Shown here: piece after piece, positions 17,182-25,708 of the stretch
Numbering within the stretch: position 1 is the first letter of the stretch
Layout: each line of letters starts with the position of its first letter
Assembly: GCA_002422605.1 (NCBI GenBank)
Contig: DISW01000025.1
Coordinates: 62,001-126,000, forward strand
Length of the DNA: 64,000 nucleotides
Direction of reading: 5' to 3'
Source of the DNA: Bacteriovoracaceae bacterium UBA6200
GTDB taxonomy: Bacteria; Bdellovibrionota; Bacteriovoracia; Bacteriovoracales; Bacteriovoracaceae
Notes under the pieces: model-generated
Databases searched by the model: none
What the model was told of the DNA's origin: nothing
The model's input: the letters and a program-made list of their open reading frames with translations, nothing else
Program-made: the position numbers and the translations under genes

Positions 17182-18477
17182 ATGCAATTTTTCCGAATCT
17201 TATTTTTCGTTGTTTTAAGTTTTCCTATCATTGCTAAAGCTGTGACTTTGTCATGGGAAGAAGTCTTGAAGTTTACCGTTGACGGTAATCCTGAGTTAGA
17301 GGCTTCAAAGCGTGATTGGTTGGCATCCAAGCAAGCCGAGTCATCAGCAGAGGGGCGCTATCTTCCGAGTCTTTCTGCTTCGACTTCGGTTACTCGAAGT
17401 GGCTCTCAGGCAAATGGGGGCGGCGGGATCGTCACTAATGGAGTTGTTGTTAGTTCTGGAAATAATATAAGTACCAATTATCTGGCAGCTTTAAACTTTA
17501 ACCAAAATCTCTTCAATGGATTAGAAGACAAGTCACGGATCACTCAAGCTAATTGGAACACACAGAATAAATTCTGGACCTATGTTTCAAGCAAAGCAAC
17601 AGTCAGCTTCTCTCTTAAAGAAGCTTTCGCCAATTTGGTTTATGCTCAGGAATTAGAAGAACTTTCCCGAAGCATTCTGGACCGAAGAGAAAGTAATCAT
17701 AAATTGGTTTTAGTACGCTATGAAAATGGCCGGGAAAATAAAGGGTCAGTTCTTTTGGCAGACGCCTATCTTGAACAGGCACGATTAGATTTAATTAAAG
17801 CAAGGGATGGTTTAGTGGTTGCAGAGAAGGTTATTAAGTCCCTCATGAATAAAGAGCATCTGGAAGCAGTTAAAGTTACCGGTGAAGTTCCTTTAGAACC
17901 GCTTTTAACAAATAGAAATGACTTTGAAATGCTTGCCCTTGAGACACCGGCCTATAACCAGGCCCATGCTCTGCAAATGGTTGCCAAAGAAGAAATTAAA
18001 ATATCTCGTTCTACTTTTCTTCCTGATTTAAATTTGACTGGACAAGTAAGCCGACAGGGAGATTCTTATTTTCCTGAAAGAGAAAGATGGTCTATGGCCC
18101 TTACACTAACAATTCCTCTTTTTGATGGATTTAAAGACCTCGGAACATATAGATCATCAGTTGAAAGTAATTACGCTTCTGAGTCGCGCAAACGCTCTAC
18201 ACTTTTAGGTTTATTACCAAGACTCCAGGATACATTGAATCAAGCAAAGCAGAGTGACATTAAATATTCTATCGATTCAAAATTTAAAGCAGCCGCTTCA
18301 ACCAGGGCGGAGATCGCCCGTAAGAAATATAATAATGGACTTTTGACTTTCGAAGACTGGGACATTATTGAAAGTGAACTTATAACCCGACAAATGAATT
18401 TTCTTCAAAGTAAGAAAGATCGGATCATTAAGTACGCGACATGGGAAAACGTTCTAGGAAAAGGATCAATACCTTGA
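17182..18477 (+). CDS. TolC-family outer membrane efflux protein
   Basis: A 431-residue outer-membrane factor with signal peptide (FRILFFVVLSFPIIAKA). The repeated TolC architecture is visible: long heptad-rich helices (SWEEVLKFTVDGNPELEASK; LSRSILDRRESNHKLVLVRY) alternating with beta-strand segments, and a second copy in the C-terminal half (YKKYNNGLLTFEDWDIIESE-like stretch). It forms the trimeric exit duct for tripartite pumps. It is the first gene of an operon with a periplasmic adaptor and a MacB-type ABC transporter, its obvious partners. The substrate could be a macrolide-like compound, peptide or lipid; the sequence does not say. Confidence 0.9.
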   Translation: MQFFRILFFVVLSFPIIAKAVTLSWEEVLKFTVDGNPELEASKRDWLASKQAESSAEGRYLPSLSASTSVTRSGSQANGGGGIVTNGVVVSSGNNISTNYLAALNFNQNLFNGLEDKSRITQANWNTQNKFWTYVSSKATVSFSLKEAFANLVYAQELEELSRSILDRRESNHKLVLVRYENGRENKGSVLLADAYLEQARLDLIKARDGLVVAEKVIKSLMNKEHLEAVKVTGEVPLEPLLTNRNDFEMLALETPAYNQAHALQMVAKEEIKISRSTFLPDLNLTGQVSRQGDSYFPERERWSMALTLTIPLFDGFKDLGTYRSSVESNYASESRKRSTLLGLLPRLQDTLNQAKQSDIKYSIDSKFKAAASTRAEIARKKYNNGLLTFEDWDIIESELITRQMNFLQSKKDRIIKYATWENVLGKGSIP

Positions 18478-19424
18478 AAAATAAAAAGATCATCTTTAGT
18501 CTAATCATTGTCATTTTAACGGCCATCGGCGTCGGATTATACTTTTTCAACTCTTCTAAAACAGAAACAGTACTCGTTGAAATGCCGGTTGAAAGGGGAA
18601 ATCTAGTTTTATCTGTTCAGGCTTCGGGAACTGTCAGCCCTCAAAATCGCCTTGAGATAAAACCTCCCATAGCTGGAAGAATTGATGAGGTCTTGATCAA
18701 AGAAGGACAAGTAGTTAAGAAGGGAACCATACTTGCATGGATTAGTTCTACAGAAAGAGCTGCTTTACTGGATTCTGTACGGACTCAAGGAGCCGCCGAA
18801 ATTAAAAAGTGGGAGAACCTCTATCGTGCAACGCCTGTAATGGCTCCTATTGATGGGACTATCATTTTAAGGAATGTGGAAGCCGGTCAAAGTTTTACCA
18901 ATGTAGACTCCATTTTTACCATGGCCGATCGTCTCACAGTTAAGGCCCAGGTTGATGAAACAGATATTGCTCAAATTAAAGTCGGGCAGCAGTCCAAAAT
19001 CACCTTAGATGCTTATTCAAGAGATCCTTTTCAAGGAGAGGTCGTTCATGTGGCCTATGATGCAACTCTTCTGAATAATGTCACGACTTATGAAGTTCAT
19101 ATTTTGCCGGAGGAAATCCCTTCTTTTATGAGAAGCGGAATGACTGCTAACGTAGAAATAGAAATTGAAAGAAAAGTAAACATAATTCTCTTACCAATGA
19201 CTTCCCTCATAAGCAGCCCCAAAGGTTTTTCAGTAAGGCTTAAAACTCCAGAGGGATTTTCCATAACGAAGGTGGGAACCGGCAAAGATGATGGAAAGAT
19301 GGTCGAGATCCTTTCTGGTGTAAGTGATAACGATATTATTTTAGTAGAAGATAGAACCGTAACAGTTGGTAAAGAAAATACTTCAACAAATCCTTTCATG
19401 CCTACTAGAAGCCGAAAGAAATGA
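18474..19424 (+). CDS. MacA-like periplasmic adaptor with short hairpin
   Basis: A 316-residue membrane-fusion protein: N-terminal membrane helix (KIIFSLIIVILTAIGVGLYF), lipoyl half (IDEVLIKEGQVVKKGTILAW), a short helical insert, second lipoyl half (TPVMAPIDGTIILRNVEAGQ), then beta-barrel and membrane-proximal domains. I choose the TTG at 18474, which overlaps the tolC stop as TTGA and has AAGGA eight bases upstream; an ATG at 18441 lacks a ribosome site. Only about 28 residues separate the two lipoyl halves, much less than the long coiled-coil hairpin of classical MacA. It links the MacB-type transporter to the TolC-type duct. Confidence 0.88.
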   Translation: MKNKKIIFSLIIVILTAIGVGLYFFNSSKTETVLVEMPVERGNLVLSVQASGTVSPQNRLEIKPPIAGRIDEVLIKEGQVVKKGTILAWISSTERAALLDSVRTQGAAEIKKWENLYRATPVMAPIDGTIILRNVEAGQSFTNVDSIFTMADRLTVKAQVDETDIAQIKVGQQSKITLDAYSRDPFQGEVVHVAYDATLLNNVTTYEVHILPEEIPSFMRSGMTANVEIEIERKVNIILLPMTSLISSPKGFSVRLKTPEGFSITKVGTGKDDGKMVEILSGVSDNDIILVEDRTVTVGKENTSTNPFMPTRSRKK

Positions 19425-21373
19425 AGTCATTAATCCAGCTTGAGCACATCGATAAAGTCTATCAAATGGGGGACACGGCCCTTAAAGTTTTAGATGATGT
19501 ATCGATCACTATTGAAGAAGGTGACTTCGTTGCCATTATGGGCCCTTCAGGATCAGGTAAATCAACACTTCTTAATATGATCGGCTGTCTGGATATACCC
19601 ACGAAGGGAAGTTATTATTTTTCAGATAAAGATATTTCTACTCTTTCTGAAGATGAACTCGCCTTATTCCGCCGCCATGAATTGGGATTTATTTTTCAGC
19701 AGTTCAATCTTTTAACTGCCTTTACAGCAGCTGAAAATGTTGCTCTACCTCTTCTATACTCTGAAGGGAAAATTTCCAAAACTAAATCCTTACCTTATCT
19801 TGAAGCCGTTGCTTTAGATGATCGATCAGAGCATCTTCCTCGTGAAATGTCTGGTGGCCAGCAACAGCGTGTGGCGATTGCACGGGCCTTAGTTAATAAC
19901 CCACGGCTTATCCTTGCCGATGAACCGACCGGTAATCTTGATTCTCAGAGTGAGAATCAAGTGATGAAAATTCTAAAAAAATTAAATGAAGAAGGTATGA
20001 CCATCGTCATGGTGACTCATGAAGATGAGATCGGTGATCAATGTAAACGTATCATCCGAATGAGAGATGGTAAAATTGTTTCAGATAAAAGAAATGCTCC
20101 TATCGGTGAAAAATCATTTTCAGGGAAAACGGTCTCTTTTAAAAGCCATTCGGCCTTAACTTTAAGTGAACACTTCAGGCAGGGCCTCAAGCAGTTGCTT
20201 TCAAACAAAATTCGCACAGCTCTTTCCGTTCTTGGCGTTCTCATTGGTGTGGCATCTGTTGTGACTATGCTTGCTATCGGAAAAGGTGCACAGAAACAAA
20301 TTGAAAGTCAGCTCTCTTCTTTAGGCGCCAATCTCTTGATGCTTAGAACAGGTTCTATGAGATCAGGTGGAACGGCGATGGAGGCGGGCGCCACAGCTCT
20401 TTTGTATCCCGAAGATGCGGTTGCTATCAAATCACGGTTTCCTGAAGTTGCAAATGCTACGGCCAATGTCGAAGGCCGTGGACAGGTTAGTTTTGGAAAT
20501 AAAAACTGGAACACCCAGATTATAGGGGTTCTTCCTGAATATCAGGACCTAAGATCTTATCGAATGCGTGAAGGTCGTTTTTTTACGGATGAAGAAAATT
20601 CCAAGAGGGCCCGAGTGGCCGTCATTGGTGTAACTATTGAGCGTGAACTTTTTGGTGGAATCTCTGCCGTTGGTGAAACAATAAGGGTTAATAAGAATAA
20701 CTTTTTAGTTATTGGAGTTTTTTCTGAAAAAGGAAGTAATGGATGGCGCGATCAAGATGACGTGGTCATAGTTCCGCTTCAGACGGCCATGCGGAGACTT
20801 CTAGGCAAAACAACTGTGGATTCCATTGATATTCAAGCTGTCGAAAACGCAGACACAACAATTCTGGAAGAAGATATACGGAATTTTGTGAATAGCCGTC
20901 ACAAGATTAATGACATTTATAAAGACACTGCTTTTAGAATTCATAATATGGCCGATATGAAAGAAGCCATAGCTTCAAGTAATCAAACCATGACTCTACT
21001 CCTGACAGTCATCGCGGCGATTTCTCTTCTCGTTGGCGGTATTGGCATTATGAATATTATGTTGGTTTCAGTTACTGAAAGAACCAAAGAAATTGGTCTA
21101 CGAAAAGCCATTGGGGCCACCCGAAAAGATATTCTCTTTCAGTTTCTCATTGAATCCGTCGTGGTTGGAATTGTCGGCGGAGCCGCTGGAGTGTTGAGCG
21201 GTGTTGTCTTCTCAGTACTTTTGAACGCTGTCGTTGGATGGGCCACATCCATTTCTCCCATGAGCATTATTATCTCTTTTATCTTTTCTCTCGTTATCGG
21301 ATTGGTCTTTGGTGTCTACCCCGCCAGATCGGCATCGAAGCTGCATCCAATCGAGGCTTTGAGATCCGAGTAA
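19421..21373 (+). CDS. macB: MacB-type ABC transporter, fused ATPase and permease
   Basis: A 650-residue inner-membrane mechanotransmission transporter. The N-terminal ATPase has Walker A GPSGSGKST, signature MSGGQQQRVAIARAL and Walker B LILADEPTGNLD. After a linker comes the first membrane helix (near residue 275), a large periplasmic MacB_PCD domain and the C-terminal FtsX-type three-helix domain with IGIMNIMLVSVTERTKEIGL. This order is diagnostic for MacB. It overlaps the adaptor gene by ATGA, so the three genes are translated together as one pump. The gene symbol reflects family, not a proven macrolide role. Confidence 0.93.
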   Translation: MKSLIQLEHIDKVYQMGDTALKVLDDVSITIEEGDFVAIMGPSGSGKSTLLNMIGCLDIPTKGSYYFSDKDISTLSEDELALFRRHELGFIFQQFNLLTAFTAAENVALPLLYSEGKISKTKSLPYLEAVALDDRSEHLPREMSGGQQQRVAIARALVNNPRLILADEPTGNLDSQSENQVMKILKKLNEEGMTIVMVTHEDEIGDQCKRIIRMRDGKIVSDKRNAPIGEKSFSGKTVSFKSHSALTLSEHFRQGLKQLLSNKIRTALSVLGVLIGVASVVTMLAIGKGAQKQIESQLSSLGANLLMLRTGSMRSGGTAMEAGATALLYPEDAVAIKSRFPEVANATANVEGRGQVSFGNKNWNTQIIGVLPEYQDLRSYRMREGRFFTDEENSKRARVAVIGVTIERELFGGISAVGETIRVNKNNFLVIGVFSEKGSNGWRDQDDVVIVPLQTAMRRLLGKTTVDSIDIQAVENADTTILEEDIRNFVNSRHKINDIYKDTAFRIHNMADMKEAIASSNQTMTLLLTVIAAISLLVGGIGIMNIMLVSVTERTKEIGLRKAIGATRKDILFQFLIESVVVGIVGGAAGVLSGVVFSVLLNAVVGWATSISPMSIIISFIFSLVIGLVFGVYPARSASKLHPIEALRSE

Positions 21374-21393
21374 ATGGCTAAGGTATCCTGGTC

Positions 21394-21412
21394 AACGGCA
21401 AATTTTGCCGTT
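21394..21412. other. Near-perfect palindrome after macB
   Basis: AACGGCAAA-T-TTTGCCGTT, two 9-base arms around one base, 20 bases after the macB stop. There is no T tract, so it is not a classical terminator. It could be an mRNA 3' end stabiliser, a weak terminator or an operator. No function is proven. Confidence 0.45.
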
Positions 21413-21476
21413 ATGTCACCTGGCCGACAGGATTTTCGTAAAACAGGCAAAAATCTCCCTGTGAAATGGGCAATCC

Positions 21477-21505
21477 TTGATTCAAATGCCATTGGAAGTT
21501 ATAAT
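21477..21505 (+). promoter_or_regulatory. Sigma70-type promoter for the fliL flagellar operon
   Basis: TTGATT at 21477-21482 and a perfect TATAAT at 21500-21505 are separated by 17 bases, the ideal spacing. Transcription would begin near 21512, leaving a leader of about 55 bases before fliL. This indicates a housekeeping-type promoter for the flagellar export operon. Confidence 0.6.
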
Positions 21506-21565
21506 TTTGACAAGGCCTCTCATCAGAAATGAAGTGGGAGATGGTTTTATAATTTAAAGGTAACA

Positions 21566-22102
21566 ATGGCTGAAGAAAACACACCGGGGCAGGCACCCTC
21601 TAATAAGAATCCATTACTGATGCTCCTTATGGTCGTTAACATTATTGCTATGGGAACTGTGGCCTATTTTCAGTGGCGTTTTATGGAGATGGAGTCTAAG
21701 CGTCCTGATCTTCAAACCCTCTTGAAGGAATCTAAGTCTGATTCGAGTGCCTCTGCTGAAGCTACCGGCGAACAAAAAACAACAGAAGTCGTTCAGAAAG
21801 AGAATCTAATGCCTCTTGAAAACTTCACTGTTAACCTGGCCCAGGGAGATGGTCCTCGTCGTTTTGTACGACTTGATGCTGTTTTAAAATTAAGTACTGA
21901 TGCTAAAAACACTGAGTTTGAGGCCCGCAAACCTCAAATTAGAGACACTATTATCAGTATTCTTAATACAAAGAGACCTGAAGACCTTCTGAAAAAAGAA
22001 GGTAAGAGTTTTTTAAAAGAAGAGATTAAAGCTTCTATCAATTCATTTTTGGTTGATGGAAGAGTGGAAGATATTTACTACATCAGCTTCCAAATCAACT
22101 AA
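21566..22102 (+). CDS. fliL: Flagellar basal body-associated protein FliL
   Basis: A 178-residue single-pass inner-membrane protein. A short cytoplasmic tail precedes the membrane helix (NPLLMLLMVVNIIAMGTVAYF, about residues 14-34), then a Ser/Glu-rich linker and the periplasmic FliL domain with ENFTVNLAQGDGPRRFVRLD and the ending GRVEDIYYISFQIN. FliL rings around the stator units and supports motor torque in other bacteria. It is the first gene of the flagellar operon and directly precedes fliM, the common order. Confidence 0.94.
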   Translation: MAEENTPGQAPSNKNPLLMLLMVVNIIAMGTVAYFQWRFMEMESKRPDLQTLLKESKSDSSASAEATGEQKTTEVVQKENLMPLENFTVNLAQGDGPRRFVRLDAVLKLSTDAKNTEFEARKPQIRDTIISILNTKRPEDLLKKEGKSFLKEEIKASINSFLVDGRVEDIYYISFQIN

Positions 22103-22143
22103 TTAGCAGGATGCTTTTTAGTTAAATCCCAGGAGGGGAGAGC

Positions 22144-23142
22144 ATGGCCCAAGTACTGAGCCAAGACGAAGTAGACGCATTATTAAATGCCGTCAACGAT
22201 GATGGAGATTCGTCGTTAGGGAATGATTCCGGAGGCGACGCTTTTGGCGAAGTCAGTGAATCAGACGCTAATATCCAGCCGTATGACCTGACTAATCAGG
22301 ACCGTGTTATTCGTGGACGAATGCCGATTCTGGAAATTATCTATGAACGTTTCATTCGTCAATTCAGGGTTTCACTTTCTAACTCTCTAAGAAAAATTTC
22401 GACCATTTCGATGATCTCAACAGATTTATTGAAGTTTGGTGAATTCGTAAACACACTTCCGATTCCGTCGTGCATGTGTATTATGCGTTTTAACGAGCTT
22501 CGTGGTCCTGCTCTGATCGTCTTTGAATCAAAACTTGCTTACGCTATTATTGATTCTTACTTTGGTGGAACGGATCGGCCTTTCACAAAGATTGAAGGAA
22601 AAGAATTTACTTCAATTGAACTTTCGTTCATGAGACGTGTGATGGATATGGCCATCAATGACCTGGAAGAGTCATGGGCTCCAGTTCATCGTATCGACGC
22701 TCAATATGTAAGAACAGAAATTAATCCTCAGTTCGTAGGGGTTGTTCCTCCTTCAGATGTTATTATCACCACAACTTTTGAAGTGGAGTTTGAATCTGCT
22801 TCTGGAACAATCATGGTGGTGATTCCGTATTCTACAATTGAACCAATTAAGCAAAAACTCTCATCAAGTTATCAGACTGATAACGATGTCGTAGATACCT
22901 TGTGGACGCGATCCATGCAGGAGCATGTTCAGCATGCTGAAGCCACAGCAGTGGTAAAATTGGGTGAAACAGAGATGACCATTGGAGATCTTGTTGGCCT
23001 TCAGGTAGGGGATATCATCCCACTTGGGCAGGAAGTCTCTGGAGAGCTTGATTTGGAAATTGAAGATTCAAAGAAATTAAAATGTTTGATCGGTGTATAT
23101 AAGGGAAACCGCGCTGTTCAAGTCACCCGTAGAATCACATAA
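22144..23142 (+). CDS. fliM: Flagellar motor switch protein FliM
   Basis: A 332-residue C-ring protein. The N-terminus MAQVLSQDEVDALLNAV is the typical FliM start, although the EIDALL-type CheY-binding peptide here reads EVDALL. The middle CheC-like domain includes FGEFVNTLPIPSCMCIMRFN and the GGTDRPF motif with KIEGKEFTSIE, and the C-terminal SpoA domain ends with CLIGVYKGNRAVQVTRRI. It binds CheY-P and transmits the switch to FliG. An AGGAGGGG ribosome site precedes the ATG. FliN follows after 11 bases. Confidence 0.97.
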   Translation: MAQVLSQDEVDALLNAVNDDGDSSLGNDSGGDAFGEVSESDANIQPYDLTNQDRVIRGRMPILEIIYERFIRQFRVSLSNSLRKISTISMISTDLLKFGEFVNTLPIPSCMCIMRFNELRGPALIVFESKLAYAIIDSYFGGTDRPFTKIEGKEFTSIELSFMRRVMDMAINDLEESWAPVHRIDAQYVRTEINPQFVGVVPPSDVIITTTFEVEFESASGTIMVVIPYSTIEPIKQKLSSSYQTDNDVVDTLWTRSMQEHVQHAEATAVVKLGETEMTIGDLVGLQVGDIIPLGQEVSGELDLEIEDSKKLKCLIGVYKGNRAVQVTRRIT

Positions 23143-23153
23143 AGGATAAGCAC

Positions 23154-23510
23154 ATGACGTCATCAGAAATGTCAGATAACAAAAAAGAAGCCATTCGCGA
23201 ACTCGCGGATCAGATTAAAGCGGGTGATGATGCTCTTAATAAGCTCAAGGTTCAGAACCTTGACTTCATTTTGGATATCCCCCTAAAAGTAAGTGTGGAA
23301 CTTGGAAGAGCGAAAGTAGTCATTAAAGATTTACTTCAATTGGGACAAGGTTCTGTTCTTGAGCTGGATAAGCTTGCTGGTGAACCCTTAGAGGTTCTGG
23401 TTAATGGCAAGCTGGTTGCAAGAGGAGAAGTCGTAGTGGTGAACGAGAAGTTCGGGATCCGTCTTACAGATATTATTAGTCCTCTTGAACGTATCGAATC
23501 GCTTAAGTAA
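23154..23510 (+). CDS. fliN: Flagellar motor switch protein FliN
   Basis: A 118-residue protein consisting of a charged N-terminal helix and the SpoA domain: LDFILDIPLKVSVELGRAKV, LLQLGQGSVLELDKLAGEPL and the ending FGIRLTDIIS. It forms the lower C-ring with FliM and docks FliH during export. Length and motifs are standard. It lies between fliM and fliO, as in many bacteria. Confidence 0.96.
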   Translation: MTSSEMSDNKKEAIRELADQIKAGDDALNKLKVQNLDFILDIPLKVSVELGRAKVVIKDLLQLGQGSVLELDKLAGEPLEVLVNGKLVARGEVVVVNEKFGIRLTDIISPLERIESLK

Positions 23511-23551
23511 CTGTTGGATTTTTTTGGAGTCAAACCAGGAAGGATTACTCT

Positions 23552-24682
23552 ATGAATAAGAAGCTCGTTTTTATCACTCTCTTCGTGCTGGCATCATTTG
23601 GTGTCCAGGCGGGTGTCAAAGTGACATCGTTGGATTTAAAGACGAAGGGTGAGAATGGATATTTTAACATAGCTATCGAAGGGCGTTCCGGAGAGCTTCC
23701 TGATTATAAAGTCGTTGGAAATACAATCGAGATCACATTATCTGATGCTGAAAGCTTCAACAGTATCTTTAAGAATATAAGCGGTGCTCAATTATCTGCC
23801 AATGTCCTTAATGGTAAGGCAATAGTTAAAGCAACCCTTCCTTATGAAATTAAACCAGAGGGAGTAAATGTCGGTTGGAAGAATAAGAGCATTGAAGTTA
23901 TTTTCCCTCGTGGAAAGGCTGCCCCAACGAAAGAAACAACAACAGTAACTAAAGTTCAGCCTGTTAAAAAAACTCAAACTAAGCCAGTCATAAAAACAGC
24001 GGCCAACACTGCAATCAAAGAAAGTCTTAATGAAGATTATCTCAATAATCTGATGAAAGAAGATCAAGCGAAAAAAATTACTAAAACTGAGAAGGCTCCG
24101 GTCATTGAACTTAAAAAAGACGAAGTCACTGTTAACCAAGCCGCTATAAGCAAAGAGCCGGTTAATACAAATGATGGCTTTTCTTTCGCTGGATATGCTT
24201 TGAAGTTCGCAGCTTTCCTGGCCGTGGTACTTGGAATGTTTTACGGAGTTGTTCAGATTTTAAAGAAAGGTGTTTTTAATCGCGGCAAACTTGGGTTTCT
24301 CAATAACTCTCAGCTGATTCAAGTATTAAGCACTACCTATGTGGCCCCTAAGAGATCAATTATGGTCGTGAAAGCACACAATCAGATCTTTCTGGTTGCA
24401 AACTCTGAAACAGGGCTGACTTTCCTTTCTGAAATGACTGATACCACAGGACTTTTGAAAGAAGGCGAGAAGCAAGTTACCGGAACTAATTTTGATATGA
24501 ATATGGGAACAGTGGAGGATTCTCCATCCGCTCCTGAATTTAAAATAAAAGAAAATATTCATGAATCTGCTCCGCTTCCGGATGAGAAGGGGATTGCTGC
24601 TTTAACAGCAAAAGATATCGTGAAATTCTCAGATGAATTAAAGAAGAAGGCCAAGAAGCTTAAGCCGATTGAGTTCAACTAA
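23552..24682 (+). CDS. fliO: FliO-like export protein with periplasmic AMIN-like N-terminal domain
   Basis: A 376-residue protein, far longer than the roughly 120 residues of enterobacterial FliO. A signal peptide (LVFITLFVLASFGVQA) leads into a beta-rich domain of about 100 residues resembling an AMIN domain (VKVTSLDLKTKGENGYFNIA), then a Lys/Thr-rich linker. The membrane helix (YALKFAAFLAVVLGMFYGVV, about residues 213-236) is followed by the FliO cytoplasmic domain with YVAPKRSIMVVKAHNQIFLV. Position directly before fliP, with TAATG overlap, supports FliO. FliO helps assemble the FliP ring. The periplasmic domain could bind peptidoglycan. Confidence 0.85.
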   Translation: MNKKLVFITLFVLASFGVQAGVKVTSLDLKTKGENGYFNIAIEGRSGELPDYKVVGNTIEITLSDAESFNSIFKNISGAQLSANVLNGKAIVKATLPYEIKPEGVNVGWKNKSIEVIFPRGKAAPTKETTTVTKVQPVKKTQTKPVIKTAANTAIKESLNEDYLNNLMKEDQAKKITKTEKAPVIELKKDEVTVNQAAISKEPVNTNDGFSFAGYALKFAAFLAVVLGMFYGVVQILKKGVFNRGKLGFLNNSQLIQVLSTTYVAPKRSIMVVKAHNQIFLVANSETGLTFLSEMTDTTGLLKEGEKQVTGTNFDMNMGTVEDSPSAPEFKIKENIHESAPLPDEKGIAALTAKDIVKFSDELKKKAKKLKPIEFN

Positions 24683-25425
24683 TGAAAAGAATTTCTCAGT
24701 TTACGCTGGCACTTCTGACTCTGTTTGCGTCTCAGACTGCTTTTTCTCAACAGGCCAACCTTCCGGGGGTGGCCGTAAACTTTGGCCAAGGAACTAATCT
24801 TGTCGACACAATGGAAGTCCTTCTCCTCTTTACAGTCCTTACCCTCGCCCCAGCAATTATTATTCTTTGTACTTCTTTTACTCGTATCGTAATCGTTCTT
24901 TCTTTTATGAGGCAGGCGCTGGGAACTCAGAATATGCCGCCCAATCAGCTTTTGATTGGTTTTGCACTATTTCTTTCGGTTTTTGTTATGATGCCGACTG
25001 GTAAATCTATTTACGAAAATACCATTAAGCCTTACCAGGCCAAGCAGATTGATGCGACTAAAGCCCTTGAGGGACTTGAAACTGATCTGCGCGGTTTTAT
25101 GGTCAAGCATGTGCGTAAAGCCGATATCGGACTTTTTTATGATGTAACCGGTACAACTGCACCGGCCGATATCCAGGCAGTACCGATTCATTACTTGATT
25201 CCTGCTTTTATTATTTCGGAGCTTAAAACCGCGTTTCAAATCGGTTTTTTACTTTATATTCCGTTTATCGTTCTGGATATGGTTGTGGCTTCGGTACTGA
25301 TGGCAATGGGGATGATGATGCTTCCACCGATGCTGGTCTCAATGCCGTTTAAGCTTTTGCTTTTTGTGCTGGTAGATGGTTGGCAGTTGGTTACAGGGGC
25401 GATCTTACGATCGTTTAATACTTAA
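24682..25425 (+). CDS. fliP: Flagellar type III export protein FliP
   Basis: A 247-residue core export-gate protein with signal peptide and four membrane helices. Diagnostic motifs: TSFTRIVIVLSFMRQALGTQ, PPNQLLIGFALFLSVFVM and YLIPAFIISELKTAFQIGF, plus DMVVASVLMAMGMMMLPP. FliP forms the pentameric FliP5Q4R1 gate. Its start overlaps the fliO stop, and FliQ follows after 10 bases. Confidence 0.98.
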   Translation: MKRISQFTLALLTLFASQTAFSQQANLPGVAVNFGQGTNLVDTMEVLLLFTVLTLAPAIIILCTSFTRIVIVLSFMRQALGTQNMPPNQLLIGFALFLSVFVMMPTGKSIYENTIKPYQAKQIDATKALEGLETDLRGFMVKHVRKADIGLFYDVTGTTAPADIQAVPIHYLIPAFIISELKTAFQIGFLLYIPFIVLDMVVASVLMAMGMMMLPPMLVSMPFKLLLFVLVDGWQLVTGAILRSFNT

Positions 25426-25435
25426 GGAGTAGCTC

Positions 25436-25708
25436 GTGGAAAATGAATTTGCCATTGAAGTAGTCAATCAGGCGATTAAAGTTACCTTGCTCCTTTCAGC
25501 TCCAATGCTTATCGGGGCCCTGGTGATAGGGATACTCGTATCTATTTTTCAGGCCGTTACCCAGATTAATGAACAAACATTATCATTCATACCGAAGATC
25601 CTTGTGATTATTGCAGCTCTTGTTATTTTCAGTCCTTGGATGATGGAAACTTTAGTAACCTACACTCAAGACCTTTTCACAAGTATCCCGGAAATGATTA
25701 GGCGTTAA
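25436..25708 (+). CDS. fliQ: Flagellar type III export protein FliQ
   Basis: A 90-residue two-helix membrane protein with the typical VVNQAIKVTLLLSAPMLIGA and GILVSIFQAVTQINEQTLSF motifs. The start codon is GTG, with AAGGAG six bases upstream. It packs around FliP and FliR in the export gate. It overlaps fliR by one base (TAATG). Confidence 0.97.
   Translation: MENEFAIEVVNQAIKVTLLLSAPMLIGALVIGILVSIFQAVTQINEQTLSFIPKILVIIAALVIFSPWMMETLVTYTQDLFTSIPEMIRR

Noticed and set aside
21548..21553. A second TATAAT just before fliL considered as the -10 of a TTGACA at 21507
   Set aside because: The spacing is 35 bases, far from 17, and the site lies within the ribosome-binding region. The upstream TTGATT-17-TATAAT pair is better.
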